NCBI GenBank assembly: GCA_946122785.1
Contig: CAMGYJ010000006.1
Coordinates: forward strand, 52,596,066-52,660,065
Direction: 5' to 3'
Source: Linum tenue
Lineage: Eukaryota > Streptophyta > Magnoliopsida > Malpighiales > Linaceae
DNA length: 64,000 bases
Shown here: piece by piece, positions 22,351-34,409 of the stretch
Position numbering within the stretch: position 1 is the stretch's first letter
How the letters are laid out: every line of letters starts with the position of its first letter
Made by a program: the position numbers and the translations under genes
The notes under the pieces: model-generated
Told to the model about the DNA's origin: nothing
The model's database searches: none
What the model saw: only the letters and a program-made list of their open reading frames with translations

Positions 22351-23774
22351 TGACTTGCTCCTACCGTCAATCTAGAAAATGGCCAAGTGTAACCACCTCC
22401 TAAAGCGTAGTATAGCGGGTTTGGGTTTTAATGTCAACCCGGGTCCTAGATGTGATGACTACTCAGTGAATTCTTATTATCTAGCAGTGAAACTTTAGTG
22501 CAGGTTCAAATAAGCAAACAAGCAAAGCAATTAAACAGTTGTTTTCAAGTCGAGAGAGGTCAGCCGGATATGGTTCCCCCTAGACTGCAGTTAAGCCGGA
22601 TTGTAATTTACCAAGTTCAATTTCAATGATAGTTATACTGCGGGAGGTTCTTAAACAGTCTGAAGTCTCGACTAAGGTCTCCAGACCCTCTCAATCTGAG
22701 TCCCCAGCGGGCGACTAACATCCACCAGAGTAAACAGATTGAGGCCCTAACGAACCAAACCTCCACTACCGGAGTAAATCCGGTACATAATAGTGAATTG
22801 ACTCCTCGACTAAAGTCGCCAAACCACTACCTTCAATCAAGGGTGCTTTATCAACCTAGGCAGATATTCTCTTTCTAGGTTAAAGCAGAAACAACAGGAA
22901 TTTGATCAGGATTCATGCCATTCAACAAACCAAACCTCAATTGAACATAATCATATCAAAGAATCTGTACTTGGGTTCATACAATCAGACCTAACATAAA
23001 AATCTAGGGTTCTTCATACCCAGGTGAATAAGAAAGTTACTCCATAGAGAGAGAAGGGAAATCTAGCTCAGATGCGGAAATCATACTATGAAGGATGATA
23101 ATCTGCTTTTGGCACTCAATCTGATCTTCTCCAAGCTCAAGGCGGGCTCCAATGGTGATGGAGATCGATCTATGGCACTTGGGAACTCTGGTTCGTCACT
23201 TTCTCTCTCTAGGTTGCACTTTTTCTCTCTAAAACTCGGAACCCTTCACTTGTGGCTGGAAATTGGGTTAAAACCAGAAAATCCCGATCACACGGCCAGG
23301 CCACACGGCCGTTTGACTTCCCCAGCTGCCCGTGTGAGTTGTGCAAAACGCGTCGTTTCGATAAGTGGACTTCAGCCATCCTACACGGCCAGGGCCACAC
23401 GACCGTGTGAGTGTCCAGGCAGCCCGTGTGGGATTTGCCGAGCCTTCACACGGCCACACAGGTTCCCTCACACGACTCGTGTGGAATTCCAGGCTGCCCG
23501 TGTGAGTTCCCTGGAATTTCCACACGGCCACGTGGGTTCCCTTACACGGCCGTGTGGGTTTTAGGAGTGCCCGTGTGGCTTCCTCAGCTTCTCACAAACG
23601 TCCGATCTTCGTCCAATCGACCCCGAACTCGTTCCCAAACCTTTATTCACGTGCTAGGGCCTGAAATATCACAAACAAGAATAACCTAGCGTGAAATCGG
23701 CCTAAAACGCGGGAATCGACATCTCAAACGGCTCAAGAATAGGGGTAAAAACATGTGTAATCAATGGTCTATCA
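22351..23774 (-). mobile_element. Solo LTR, reverse orientation, 5-bp TSD CCTTG
   Basis: Read on the reverse strand it starts TGATAGACCATTGATTACAC at 23774 and ends in TCA at 22351. CCTTG flanks it at 22346-22350 and 23775-23779. Its sequence is alignable with the LTRs of copies A and C (CCAAGTGTAACC, GTGCTAGGGCCTGAAATAT, CTCCATAGAGAGAG in inverse). It contains about ten ACACGG/CCGTGTG motifs at 23288-23580. No internal region remains, so it arose by LTR-LTR recombination. Confidence 0.9.
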
Positions 23775-23883
23775 CCTTGGTCAGCCGCTGTTCGGGTTTC
23801 TCTGTGTTCAACTGTGGCTTCCTCGGTAAGGGTTTTCTTACTAACCCTTTTAGTTCTTCGACATTATTCATTCCTTTGCAATC

Positions 23884-25298
23884 ATGGACAGTGCCAAAGA
23901 GTTAGTGTCGGCGCGTTTGAATGGCAAGAACTTCCCTTTGTGGGAATTTCAGTTTCGTCTCTTTGCTGAGGGTAAACGCATGTTTTCTTATTTGGATGGC
24001 ACGAGTGCTAAGCCGACGTCTTCAGCACCGGACAAGGAGCAGGCGGATTGCGCGGTGAATAATGCTCAAGTTATGGGGTGGATACTCGATGCTGTGGAGC
24101 CATCCATTGCCCTAAGTCTCCTCTCTTTCACTACTGCTCATGCAATGTGGACTCACCTGCGCACCCTACACTCTCAGCAGAGTGCATCCCGTCAGTTCGA
24201 GATTTCTCAGGCCCTTGCTCTTCTTAGTCAGGGCGACTCCGACATTCGCACATACTATCAGGCCGCTCTCCACTTATGGACCCAGACATTCGCAAACACT
24301 AAGGAAGCTATACCTCCTGTCATGGACAGTGCCAAAGAGTTAGTGTCGGCGCGTTTGAATGGCAAGAACTTCCCTTTGTGGGAATTTCAGTTTCGTCTCT
24401 TTGCTGAGGGTAAAGGCATGTTTTCTTATTTGGATGGCACGACTGCTAAGCCGACGTCTTCAGCACCGGACAAGGAGCAGGCGGATTGGGCGGTGAATAA
24501 TGCTCAAGTTATGGGGTGGATACTCGCTGCTGTGGAGCCATCCATTGCCCTAAGTCTCCGCTCTTTCACTACTGCTCATGCGATGTGGACTCACCTGCGC
24601 ACCCTACACTCTCAGCAGAGTGCATCCCGTCAGTTCGAGATTTCTCTGGCCCTTGCTCTTCTTAGTCAGGGCTACTCCGACATTCGCACATACTATCAGG
24701 TCGTTCTCCACTTATGGACCGAGACATTCGCACACACTAAGGAAGCTATACCTCCTGTCGACATCGCACTCGGTTGATGCTTTTTTTGATGAAGCTTAAT
24801 TCGGACTTCGAGCCTATACGTGCCTCTTTGCTTCATCGTAATGTTGCTACTATGGAGGAAGCTTTAGCTGATCTACTTCGGGAGGAGACTCGGTTGCGGA
24901 GTCAAGCTCAGCTTAATCATTCTCACTCCAGCGGGGAGTCTGTTTTCACTGTGGGTCGTACAGATAAACCTCAATTTCAGAAACCTGTACCGCCTTATGT
25001 TGAATGTCACTATTGTAGAGAGAAAGGTCACGTTCAGATTTATTCTATGAAAAGAAATTATTGTAACTATTTCAAAACCTCGGGTCATATTGTTCTTGAT
25101 TCCCCCACGCTTGCCAAGCGTGGCAAAACTGGTGGATCACATCCGGTGGCTGCTCTGGCTTACAGCGCCCCTGCTGCCCATGTCGTTCCTCCTCCTTCTG
25201 TTCCGGCTTATGGGGTTCTGCCTTTCGCCCCTCCTGCTCTCCCTTCAACGCCAGCTCCTGGTCTTTCTCGGCACAACTCCCCCTTTTGCAGTCTTTGA
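23884..25298 (+). pseudogene. Copia gag with in-frame 438-bp internal duplication
   Basis: The frame begins MDSAKELVSARLNGKNFPLW, the usual N-terminal gag motif, and contains AMWTHLRTLHSQQSASRQFE. The segment 23884-24321 is repeated at 24322-24759, exactly 438 bp (146 codons), so the frame is kept and a second MDSAKELV follows the first unit. After a frameshift at about 24777 the capsid C-terminus and a damaged zinc knuckle follow (VECHYCREKGHVQIYSMK; one Cys and spacing lost). Confidence 0.88.
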
Positions 25299-25375
25299 TT
25301 CCTGCATCTCTCGAGTAGCTGGTTGAGTCAACACTGCAGAAAGTTCTTCCCGCTGCTCTCCATACAGTCTTTGCT

Positions 25376-26752
25376 GCTCATAATGCTTTAGGTACTTCCC
25401 ATTCTTGGCATTTCGATTCTGATGCCTACAACCACATGTCGAGCTTGCGTGATAAAATTGTGAATCTACGTTCTAGTCCTCCACTTGAACTCCAGGTGGA
25501 TAATGGTTCTAGAATGCCCGTCACGGCCATTGGTACTGTGAAACAGACCCATCTTCAGCTTCCTGACACACTATATGTTCCAAATCTTGTTTCCGTGGGG
25601 CATTTGACAGAAGATGGTTGTCGTGTGGTGTTTGATTCCGATGGATGTATGGTGCAGGATCGGAGAATAGGGAAGAAAGTGGGTAATGGGAGAAAGACTG
25701 GCCGAACTTTCATCCTAGATTCGTTGGATCGTGGGACACAACAACGATGTGAAGTTTGATCTGTAGAGGGATCATCTGTTCATTGTTCTAGTCATTCTGC
25801 GTCGAATTTGAACATTTATTCTGTTTCTCCTTTGGATTGGGAATTGTGGCATTGTCGATTGGGTCACCCCAATACTGCACGTTTACAGACTATGTTTCAG
25901 GATAAATTGCTTCCTGGCATTTTGAATACTTCGTCTATTCCTTTGAATCCGTGTATTAGCTGTATTGAGGCCAAGAATATACAGAGTTCCTTTGCTTCGA
26001 GTGACAGTTTATTCCGAGCCATTCGACTTAGTGCACACAGATCTTTGAGTTCCTTCGCAGGTTAATTCGCGGTTGGGTTATCGTTACTTTGCTTTGTTCA
26101 TTGATCACACAACGAGATACACATGGGTATTCTTTCTTAAACATAAATCAGATTTGTGCAACATTGCTCGTGAGTTTGTCCAGTTGTTTCACACCCAGTT
26201 TGGCAAAACTATTAAGATAATTCGTACGGATCCCGGAGGCGAATTTTATTTCTCTGCCATTGATGAATTTCTATAGGGAAAAGGACATAATCTCACAGCA
26301 GTCATGCCCAGGCATGTCACAGCAAAATGGATTGGTAGAAAGGAAGCATCGACACGTCCTTGATCTTACCCGTGCTCTTCTTGTTCAATTGCAGGTTCCG
26401 ACGAATTTCTGGGTCGAGGCTGTTCATTTGGTAGTTTATTTAATCAATCAGCAGGTTACACCTGTGCTTGAACATAAGTCACCTTTTTTTGCTCTGTACG
26501 GCAAGCATCCCGACTATGGTTGGTTGAAGGTTTTTGGCTGTACTTGTTATGTATTGTTGTCGAAAAAAGAACGTAAGAAGTTGGATTTGAAGGTAGCAAA
26601 GTGTGTCTTTATCGGTTATAATGAACGTTCGAAGGGTTATCTATGTTATGACACTGTATCTCGTCGAGTTCGGTTATCATGTCATGTTCTGTTCTTGGAG
26701 AACATTATGCACTATCGAGAGTCCAGCGAGTCGGCCCCTATTGATTAGAGTT
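25376..26752 (+). pseudogene. Copia protease and integrase region, broken
   Basis: The protease site is altered: the usual DSGAxxHM reads DSDAYNHMSS, which would abolish activity. GAG-pre-integrase follows (WELWHCRLGHPNTARLQTMF), then the integrase core (FALFIDHTTRYTWVFFLKHK; IIRTDPGGEFYFS; MSQQNGLVERKHRHVLDLTR) and the KVFGCTCYVLLSKKERKKLD segment. Stops or frameshifts at about 25758, 26063 and 26275. Confidence 0.85.
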
Positions 26753-26753
26753 T

Positions 26754-28637
26754 TTGAACTCTCTTCCCCTTGCTGCACTTTTAGAAACAGTGGCACCTTC
26801 CATTCCTTCTCCCACTCATGAACCCACAACGTCATCTTCTCATCATTCGGGCTCCACCACCAGCTCGGCAGCAAGCTCTATGAACTCCGGTGGCGATTCT
26901 TTGCCTGGCTCTTCTGGGTCTTCATCTTCATCCGAGACCTCCTCTTCCTCTTCTTCTGGTTCATCGGGTCCGCAAGATACTCCACCTGAATCTCCTGTTC
27001 ATGAAACCATGGAGAGACGTCACTCTACTAGAGTGGACTTTGGCCGTCCTCCTTCACGTCACGATGACTTTGTGGCATTTTCCATAGATCCTTCCTCCAT
27101 TCCTATTCCCACTACTTATCGCCAGGCACGAGGGAAGGATGTTTGGGATGCTGCCATGCGCGACGAAACCTCTACTTTGGAGGCTCAAAACACCTGGCAG
27201 CTTGTCCCATGTCCCATCCATCAGGCGGTTATAGGATGTAGATGGGTCTATACGATAAAATTGAATCCCGATGGTTCACTGGATAGGTTCAAAGCACGAC
27301 TTGTTTCTCAGGGTTTCAGTCAGGAGTTCGGAATTGACTACGATGAGACTTTTGCACCGGTGGCAAAAATGCAGACTGTCCGCCACTCTTGGCTATGGCG
27401 GCTTTGAAAGGATGGTCCTTGTCTCAACTGGATGTTAAGAATGCATTTCTGCGTGGTGACTTGAAAGAAACTATATACATGGAGCGTCCATCGGGATATG
27501 ACAAAGGTTATGATACTATGGCTTGTCTTTTGAACCGGTCGTTGAATGGTTTGAAACAGGCTCCAAGAGCGTGGTTCGAGAAATTTCATCAACGATTCTT
27601 CAGGCGGGTTTTGTGCAGAGCGACACAGATCCCTCGTTGTTCATTCGTAAGACAGTTCATGGTTTGGTTGTTCTTTTGATATATGTCGACGATATTATTA
27701 TTACGGGGAGTGATGCAGATGGTATTCATGCACTGAAAGAGTTCCTTCATCAGTCATTCAATCTTAAGGAGTTAGGTAATCTATCATACTTCTTGGGATT
27801 GGAAATTCAACGTTCTTCTCATGGTATTTATTTTAATCAACATAAGTATATCCTGGATCTTGTAAAAGAGGCACGAATGGATGATTGTAACCCGGCTATG
27901 ACACCGATGGAACAACATTTGAAACTATCTCGGTGTAGTGGTGAGAGTCTTTCTTCTGTAGATAGTTTGAGGTATCGCAGCTTGGTGGCAGTCTCATATA
28001 TTTGAATTCTACTCGGCCTGACATTGCATACACTGTTCAGGTAGTCAGTAAATTTATGTCATCTCCACGAACACAACACTTAGATGCTGTACATTGGGTT
28101 CTTCGATACTTGAAGGGGACGACGCAGGTTGGGATTTATTTTCCCTCGTCAGGTACTTTGTCTCTTACAGCCTATGCAGATGTTGATTATGCAGGATGCC
28201 TGGATACTCGGAGATCGACGTCATGTTGGCTCGTGAAACTGGGTGATTCTGTTATTTCATGGCGTTGTAAGAAGCAAGATCGTGTTTCCAAGTATTCTAC
28301 GGAAGCCGAGTATCGTTCGATGTTAGAGGTTAGTTCGGAACTCGTGTGGATACATCGGTTACTTGAAGAGCTCGAAGTTGTGTGTGATCTCCCAATGCGC
28401 CTATATGCTGATAATGTGAGTGAGATCAACATTGCCACGAACCCAGTTCTTCATGAACGGACGAAGCACATTGAAGTACATGTACATTACATTCAACTGC
28501 TTGTGACAGATGGTTGCCTACAGATGCAGTACTTAGTTACTGATGATCAGCCGGCATATATATTGACGAAGGCTGTATCCATGAGTCGCCACCGGTTTCT
28601 GTCACACAAACTGATGTTGCGTCAGGCACCATAAGTT
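26754..28637 (+). pseudogene. Copia reverse transcriptase and RNase H, broken
   Basis: An S/T-rich linker leads to RT motifs: [60 protein letters not shown] and [16 protein letters not shown] with the YVDD catalytic pair intact. RNase H follows with YADVDYAGCLDTRRST and AEYRSM and DNVSEINIATNPV. Frameshifts at about 27405, 27600 and 28004 break the frame. Confidence 0.9.
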
Positions 28638-28653
28638 TGAGAGGGGGGGGGGG

Positions 28654-28911
28654 TGTTGAAATATGTACTTGTTTGGGCTTTTATGTACTTAGTATATTTG
28701 TATGGAGTAAAAGTGAACTTTGACACGCAACTCTTGTGGTTAGGGTCTGCGTGTATCGTGAGCTATAAAGCCTAGGTTTAAGGCTTATAGCTAAGTACGT
28801 AATAAGAAGACAACTAACCACCGTGGATGTAAAGTCTCTCTGAGAGGCCGAACCACGTTAAAAATCTCGTGTTCTTTGTGATTTTGCACCTTGATTCATG
28901 ATTGTTTAACA
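28654..28911 (+). repeat. 3' LTR of the copia element
   Basis: Starts TGTTGAAATATGTACTTG just after the G-rich purine tract and ends ATTGTTTAACA. TATA-like GAGCTATAAAGCC at about 28761 and the CTCTCTGAGAGGCC stretch are typical of short copia LTRs. CTTGG follows, but without a 5' LTR no duplication can be checked. Confidence 0.8.
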
Positions 28912-28969
28912 CTTGGGGTGCTAGCTATGAGGAACCAAAGGCATCAGAATCCGCGCAACATCCTTGGCA

Positions 28970-29700
28970 CATGAGATTTGAAGAACCAAAAGATCCTAGG
29001 AACTCCAAAGATGACACCATTGGGATCCCGCTTTATCCTCCTCGATGACCTGAATGATGAGTTCACGGAGCATCTGGAGGCCCTAGATGCGGTTAGTAAA
29101 GCGGGAGTACATGAGGAATAAGATGCAGGTTGGGAGACGTTAATAGGGCCAGCTACTTCATAAGAGGGATCTCCATTCCAAGGAGACTAAGGATGTGGTC
29201 ATGCTATCCAACGACTAACCTGTGGAGAATGCTCATGTGATTGTGAGAGAGCGGACTTTGGGATGTAGGGAACAAACGCCGATAAGAATGGGTGTGAAAC
29301 CCAATAACTAAGGGGACAAATCAGGGAATGTACAGCCGAATGCGGTTAATAAGGCCGAACAAGTGCCAACGAACAGTGATCCTAAAAAGCATAATAAGGA
29401 GTCTGAAAAGCGAGCGTATAAACCAAAATACAAGGCGAAGGGGAAAGAGAGGGAAAAAGGCCCACCACAACCACTGTCGTCCACTCCATCGCACTCCAGC
29501 AGATCGACCCAGGGTAGCAAGAGTGTGGCCGGAAACCTGAATCTCAATGCAGATCCAGAAACGCGCCATGCCCCTCATCTACCTCTCACGTTATTGGTCT
29601 TGATCCTACATCACATGCCAAGCTGGGTTCAGAGTCCACACTAGATGTGAGCAAAGTACTGGTGTCGCAGGCCATGTTTGTTTCGGACGTGCATCAATGA
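28970..29700 (+). pseudogene. LINE ORF1 C-terminal part
   Basis: Reads GSRFILLDDLNDEFTEHLEA and then, after stops, a K/E-rich tail (KAKGKEREKGPPQPLSSTPS). The GSRF phrase and basic tail are typical of the end of plant L1 ORF1. It ends just before the endonuclease start at 29802. Confidence 0.55.
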
Positions 29701-29801
29701 GATGCGCTTGTCTCTCGAGGGAGTACTCTTTTCTTCCCTGTCTGTTTGTAGCGTACGTTAAGCTTTGATTTTGTGCTTGTTTCTTGCTTTTTATTATTAT
29801 G

Positions 29802-30290
29802 GTTAAAGTGTTTGCATGGAGTTTTCGGGGCATTGCCTACCCCGATTTTTTAACGGCTTTCAAAGATTTTTATAGGGCTTATCGATCGCATGTGGATGTG
29901 ATCACTAAACCTAAGATCAATGGTTATACGGAGTTGGATGTGGTTTGGAAGATGGGATTTCACTTGAAAGCCTGGGTGGAAGCTGAGGGTTTCTCAAGCG
30001 GCACATGGATCCTTTGCAATGGGTGGGAAGTCTCATTAGAGGAACTTACCAATACGAACCAGCTCCTCCACATGAGGCTCAAACTTCATACCGGGGCAGA
30101 AGGCTGTTTCACTATTGTCTATGGTAGTCCTGCTCAATCTAATTGTCGCCAACTTTGGGAGGAACTTCGTCGATTGGCGGCCAACATGACCCTGCCCTGG
30201 ATGTTAATGGCTACTTCAATGCCCTTCGCAGCCCATAGGACAAGCAGGGGGTGCAACATTCCGCACGACTTCTAGCCGACAGTTTAGAAA
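29802..30290 (+). pseudogene. LINE endonuclease domain, inactive (copy 1)
   Basis: The frame reads MVKVFAWSFRGIAYPDFLTA, VEAEGFSSGTWILCNGWEVS and LWEELRRLAANMTLPWMLM, which is the L1-type APE endonuclease. The catalytic residues are lost: the N of the usual WNCRG is F, the E of the xxEP motif is K, and GDFNA is replaced by ATSMPFA. Confidence 0.8.
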
Positions 30291-30439
30291 CTGTGTCAAC
30301 TATTGTGGATTGATGGATGTGACTTTCTCTGGACCGCGCTTCACTTGGCAGCGAGGCTCTTTGAGGGAAAGACTAGATCGGGCGCTCTGCAACACCCTTT
30401 GGTCTGAGAGATTTCCGGATACCAACACGGTTAATCTTT

Positions 30440-31690
30440 CATGTATGAAATTGGATCACTGACCCATCTTTACAAGCTTCGACAAGATGCCGTATTGTGG
30501 GAACTATGGAACGTTTCCTTGCACCCTGGCTCCTACACAAAGACTTTTCTCGAATTTTGTAGGAGTCTTGGTAAACAAGGGAGAAACACTGAGGTGCCAT
30601 TGCTAATCTCACTTCCGTGCTCAGTAGATCGAATAAGGAAGTGTTTGGAAGCGTCTTTGCGAAGAAGAAGCTCAACGCCAAGCTTCCACGCCCAGAGAAG
30701 CAGAACAAAGTCCGCCCCACCCCGGAACGTCTCAGAGAGGAAGAGGCTATTCGAACTCAGCTTATGGAGGTTTTAAATCTTGAGGAGTTGATCTAGTATA
30801 AAAAATAGATGGCTAAGTGGTTTGTAGATGGGGATACAAATACAAAATTATTCCACATGTCTACCCTCAAAAGATGAAGGCGAAACGACATCCGTCTACT
30901 GAAGTCTTTGGCGAATGAGTAGATAGATGATCCAATGTAACTTTGCAAGCTTGTGTGCGAATTTTTAAAGGAAATTTACACTGAGCCGAACGCAGAGATA
31001 ACCCCATCCATTCCAGCTCACTTTCCATCGATAGGGAAAGCCCAAAAGCAGTTGGCGGCGGATTTAGATCCAAGTGAGATTGTCTTGTATCTCACATCCT
31101 TGGGCGCCTTTAAGGCGTTGGGTAAGGATGGGTACCAACCCCTATTTTTCAGAAATGTTGGGATACAATTGGGCAAAAAATCTCTGTTTTCTTATCTTCT
31201 AGTTTCATGCAAGAAGAGCTCATCCAACCTTTGAACGAGACTCTCCTCGTCCTAATCCAAAAGACAGCTCAGCCAGAGAGAGTTGCAGACTTCAGACTCA
31301 TTAGTCTATGTAATGTTGCTTATAAAACCTTTACCAAATGTTTGGCTAATCATCTGAAGCCCATGATGCAGCAGCTTGTGGCCTCTACCCAGACTAGTTT
31401 CATCCCAGAGCGTCATATCCAGGATAATATCATCATCCTGCAAGAGGTGGTGCACTCCATGTGCTCGAAAAAGGGGGAAATGACATATGGTGATCAAGAT
31501 CGAATTGGAGTGTATTTCTCAAAGAATGTCAAACGAGAGCTATGACACGCCATTAACGTTTGGTTAGGTATTCCGATGACGCAGGATCTGGGTTGCTACC
31601 TAGTGGTGCCCGTTCTATATGGACTAAAAGAAAAGAACGCGCGATTTTAACTTCAAACGAGACTATTCCACGGAGAAGATGACCTTCTCA
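30440..31690 (+). pseudogene. LINE reverse transcriptase with deleted core (copy 1)
   Basis: After an EN/RT linker (SLRERLDRALCNTL at about 30360) come a decayed KALGKDGYQPLFFRN and ADFRLISLCNVAYKTFTKCL with HIQDNIIILQEVVHSM. The sequence then jumps to DRIGVYFSKNVKRELHAIN-like text, which normally lies beyond the FADD active site. The catalytic palm is thus missing. Confidence 0.8.
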
Positions 31691-31698
31691 ACTGTTCT

Positions 31699-34256
31699 TA
31701 AGAGGGATCTCCATTCCAAGGAGACGAAGTATGTGGTCATGCTATCCAACGAAAAACCTGTGGAGAATGCTCATGTGATTGTGAGAGAGCGGACTTTGGG
31801 ATGTAGGGCACAAATGCCGATAAGAATGGGTGGGAAACCCAATAACTAAGGGGACAAATCAGGGAATGTACAGCCTAATGCGGTTAATAAGACCGAACAA
31901 GTGCCAACGACCAGTGATCCTAAAAAGCATAATAAGAAGGAGTCTGAAAAGCGAGCGTATAAACCAAAATATAAGGCGAAGGGGAAAGAGAGGGAAAAAG
32001 GCCCCCACAACCACTGTCGTCCACTCCATCGCACTCCAGCAGATTGACCCAAGATAGCAAGAGTGTGGCCGGAAACCTGAATCTCAATGCAGATCCAGAA
32101 ACGGCGAGATGCCCCTCATCTACCTCTCACGTTATTGATCTTGATCCCACATCACATGCCAAGTTGGGTTTAGAGTCCACACTAGATGTGAGCAAAGTAC
32201 TGGTGTCGCAGGCCATGTTCGTTTCGGACGTGCATGAATGAGATGCGCTTGTCTCTCGAGGGAGTACTCTTTTCTTCCCTGTCTGTTTGTAGCTTCCGTT
32301 AAGCTTTACTTTTGTGCTTGTTTCTTGCTTTTTATTATTATGGTTAAAGTGTTTGCATGGAGTTTTTGGGGCATTGCCGACCCCGATTTTTTAACGGCTT
32401 TCAAAGATTTTTATAGGGCTTATCGATCGCATGTGGCTGTGATCACCAAACCTAAGATCAATGGTTATACGGAGTTGGATGTGGTTTGGAAGATGGGATT
32501 TGACTCGAAAGCCTGGGTAGAAGCTGAGGGTTTCTCAAGCGGCACATGGATCCTTTGGAATGGGTGGGAAGTCTCATTAGAGGAACTTACCAATACGAAC
32601 TAGCTCCTCCACATGAGGCTCAAACTTCATACCGGGGCAGAAGGCTGTTTCACTAATGTTATTGTAGTCCTGCTCAATCTAATTGTCACCAACTTTGGGA
32701 GGAACTCCATCGATTGGCGGCCAACATGACCCTACCCTGGATGTTAGTGGCTACTTCAATGCCCTTCTCAGCCCATAGGACAAGCTGGGGGTGCAACATT
32801 CCGCACGACTTCTAGCCGAGAGTTCAGAAACTGTGTCAACTATTGTGGATTGATGGATGTGACTTTCTCTGGACCGCGCTTCACTTGGCAGCGAGGCTCT
32901 TTGAGGGAAAGACTAGATCGGGCGCTCTGCAACACCCTTTGGTTTGAGAGATTTCCGGATACCAACACGGTTAATCTTTCATGTATGAAATTGGATCACT
33001 GACCCATCTTTACAAGCTTTGACAAGATGCCTTATTGTGGGAACTATGGTAACGTTTCCTTGCACCCTGGCTCCTACACAAAGACTTTTCTCGAATTTTG
33101 TAGGAGTCTTGGTAAACAAGGGCGAAACACTGAGGTGCCATTGCTAATCTCACTTCCGTGCTCAGTAGATCGAATACGGAAGTGTTTGGAAGCGTCTTTA
33201 CGAAGAAGAAGCTCAACGCCAAGCTTCCACGCCGAGAGAAGCAGAACGAAGTCCGGCCCACCCCGGAACGTCTCAGAGAGGAAGAGGCTATTCGAACTCA
33301 GCTTATGGAGGTTTTAAATCTTGAGGAGTTGATCTAGTATAAAAAATAGATGGCTAAGAAGTTTGTAGATGGGGATACAAATACAAAATTATTCCACATG
33401 TCTACCCTCAAAAGATGAAGGCGAAACGACATCCGTCTACTGAAGTCTTTGGCGAATGAGTAGATAGATGATCCAATGTAACTTTGCAAGCTTGTGTACG
33501 AATTTTTAAAGGAAATTTACATTGAGCCGAACGCAGAGATAACCCCATCCATTCCAGCTCACTTTCCATCGATAGGGAAAGCCCAAAAGAAGTTGGCGGC
33601 GGATTTAGATCCAAGTGAGATTGTCTTGTATCTCACATCCATGGGCGCCTCTAAGGCGTTGGGTAAGGATGGGTACCATTTTTTCAGAAATGCTGGGATA
33701 CAATTGGGCAAAAACTCTCTGTGTTCTTATCTTCTAGTTTCATGCAAAAAGAGCTCATCCAACCTTTGAACGAGACTCTCCTCGTCCTAATCCAAAAGAC
33801 AGCTCAGCCAGAGAGAGTTGCAGACTTCAGACTCATTAGTCTATGTAATGTTGCTTATAAAACCTTTACCAAATGTTTGGATAATCATCTGAAGCCCATG
33901 ATGCAGCAGCTTGTGGCCTCTACCCAGACTAGTTTCCTCCCGCAGCGTCATATCCAGGATAATATCATCATCCTGCAAGAGGTGGTGCACTCCATGTTCT
34001 CGAAAAAGGGGGAAATGACATATGGTGATCAAGATCGAATTGGAGTGTATTTCTCAAAGAATGTCAAATGAGAGCTATGATACGCCATTAACGTTTGGTT
34101 AGGTATTCTAATGACGCGGGATCTGGGTTGCTACCTAGTGGTGCCCGTTCTATTTTATGTGGACTAAAAGAAAAGAACGCGCGATTTTAACGTTGTTTCC
34201 CCGTTCGATTTCAAACGAGACTATTCCACGGAGAAGATGACCTTCTCAGCTGTTCT
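31699..34256 (+). repeat. LINE-derived tandem duplication, copy 2
   Basis: Same layout as copy 1: ORF1 tail, inactive endonuclease (from about 32340, MVKVFAWSFWGIADPDFLTA) and the same core-deleted reverse transcriptase (33020-34240). It shares the RT deletion, so that loss predates the duplication. It differs by scattered substitutions, a small insertion near 34193 and a few indels. It ends GCTGTTCT at 34256, seven bases from a copia LTR. Confidence 0.92.
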
Positions 34257-34262
34257 TATTAG

Positions 34263-34406
34263 TGTAGGTAATCATCCAAAGTACAAGTTACAGAAGGGAA
34301 TTGCAAAGAGGATATATATACATAACCCTACTCCTACAAGTGGCTAGGGTTATGCACGTAGGAATTTATGAAAGTACAGAAAAGCCCCTACGCGAAATAT
34401 CAAGCA
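34263..34406 (-). repeat. Short 3' LTR of the reverse copia element
   Basis: Reverse strand: TGCTTGATATTTCGCGTAGG to ATTACCTACA, 144 bp, directly after the purine tract that follows the RNase H stop. No second LTR was found to confirm the ends. Confidence 0.65.
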
Positions 34407-34409
34407 TTC

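Larger units (their letters stand above)
22286..28911 (+). mobile_element. Ty1-copia retrotransposon lacking its 5' LTR, with a nested solo LTR
   Basis: A leader from about 22286 is split by a solo LTR (22351-23774) and resumes GTCAGCCGCTGTTCGGG. Then come gag, protease, integrase, reverse transcriptase and RNase H in copia order, a purine tract with a long G run (28639-28653) and a 258-bp 3' LTR (28654-28911). No 5' LTR or primer site is present. Many frameshifts and stops make it inactive. Confidence 0.9.
29161..31698 (+). repeat. 2.54-kb LINE-derived tandem duplication, copy 1
   Basis: Starts TAAGAGGGATCTCCATTCC and ends ACTGTTCT, where the next copy starts with the same words. Contains the ORF1 tail, endonuclease and a reverse transcriptase whose centre is deleted. 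By eye the two copies differ by only a few percent. Confidence 0.92.

Noticed and set aside
23288..23580. CRISPR-like array of CACACGGCC repeats
   Set aside because: Irregular spacing, palindromic core words inside a plant LTR; no spacers or cas genes, and the genome is eukaryotic.
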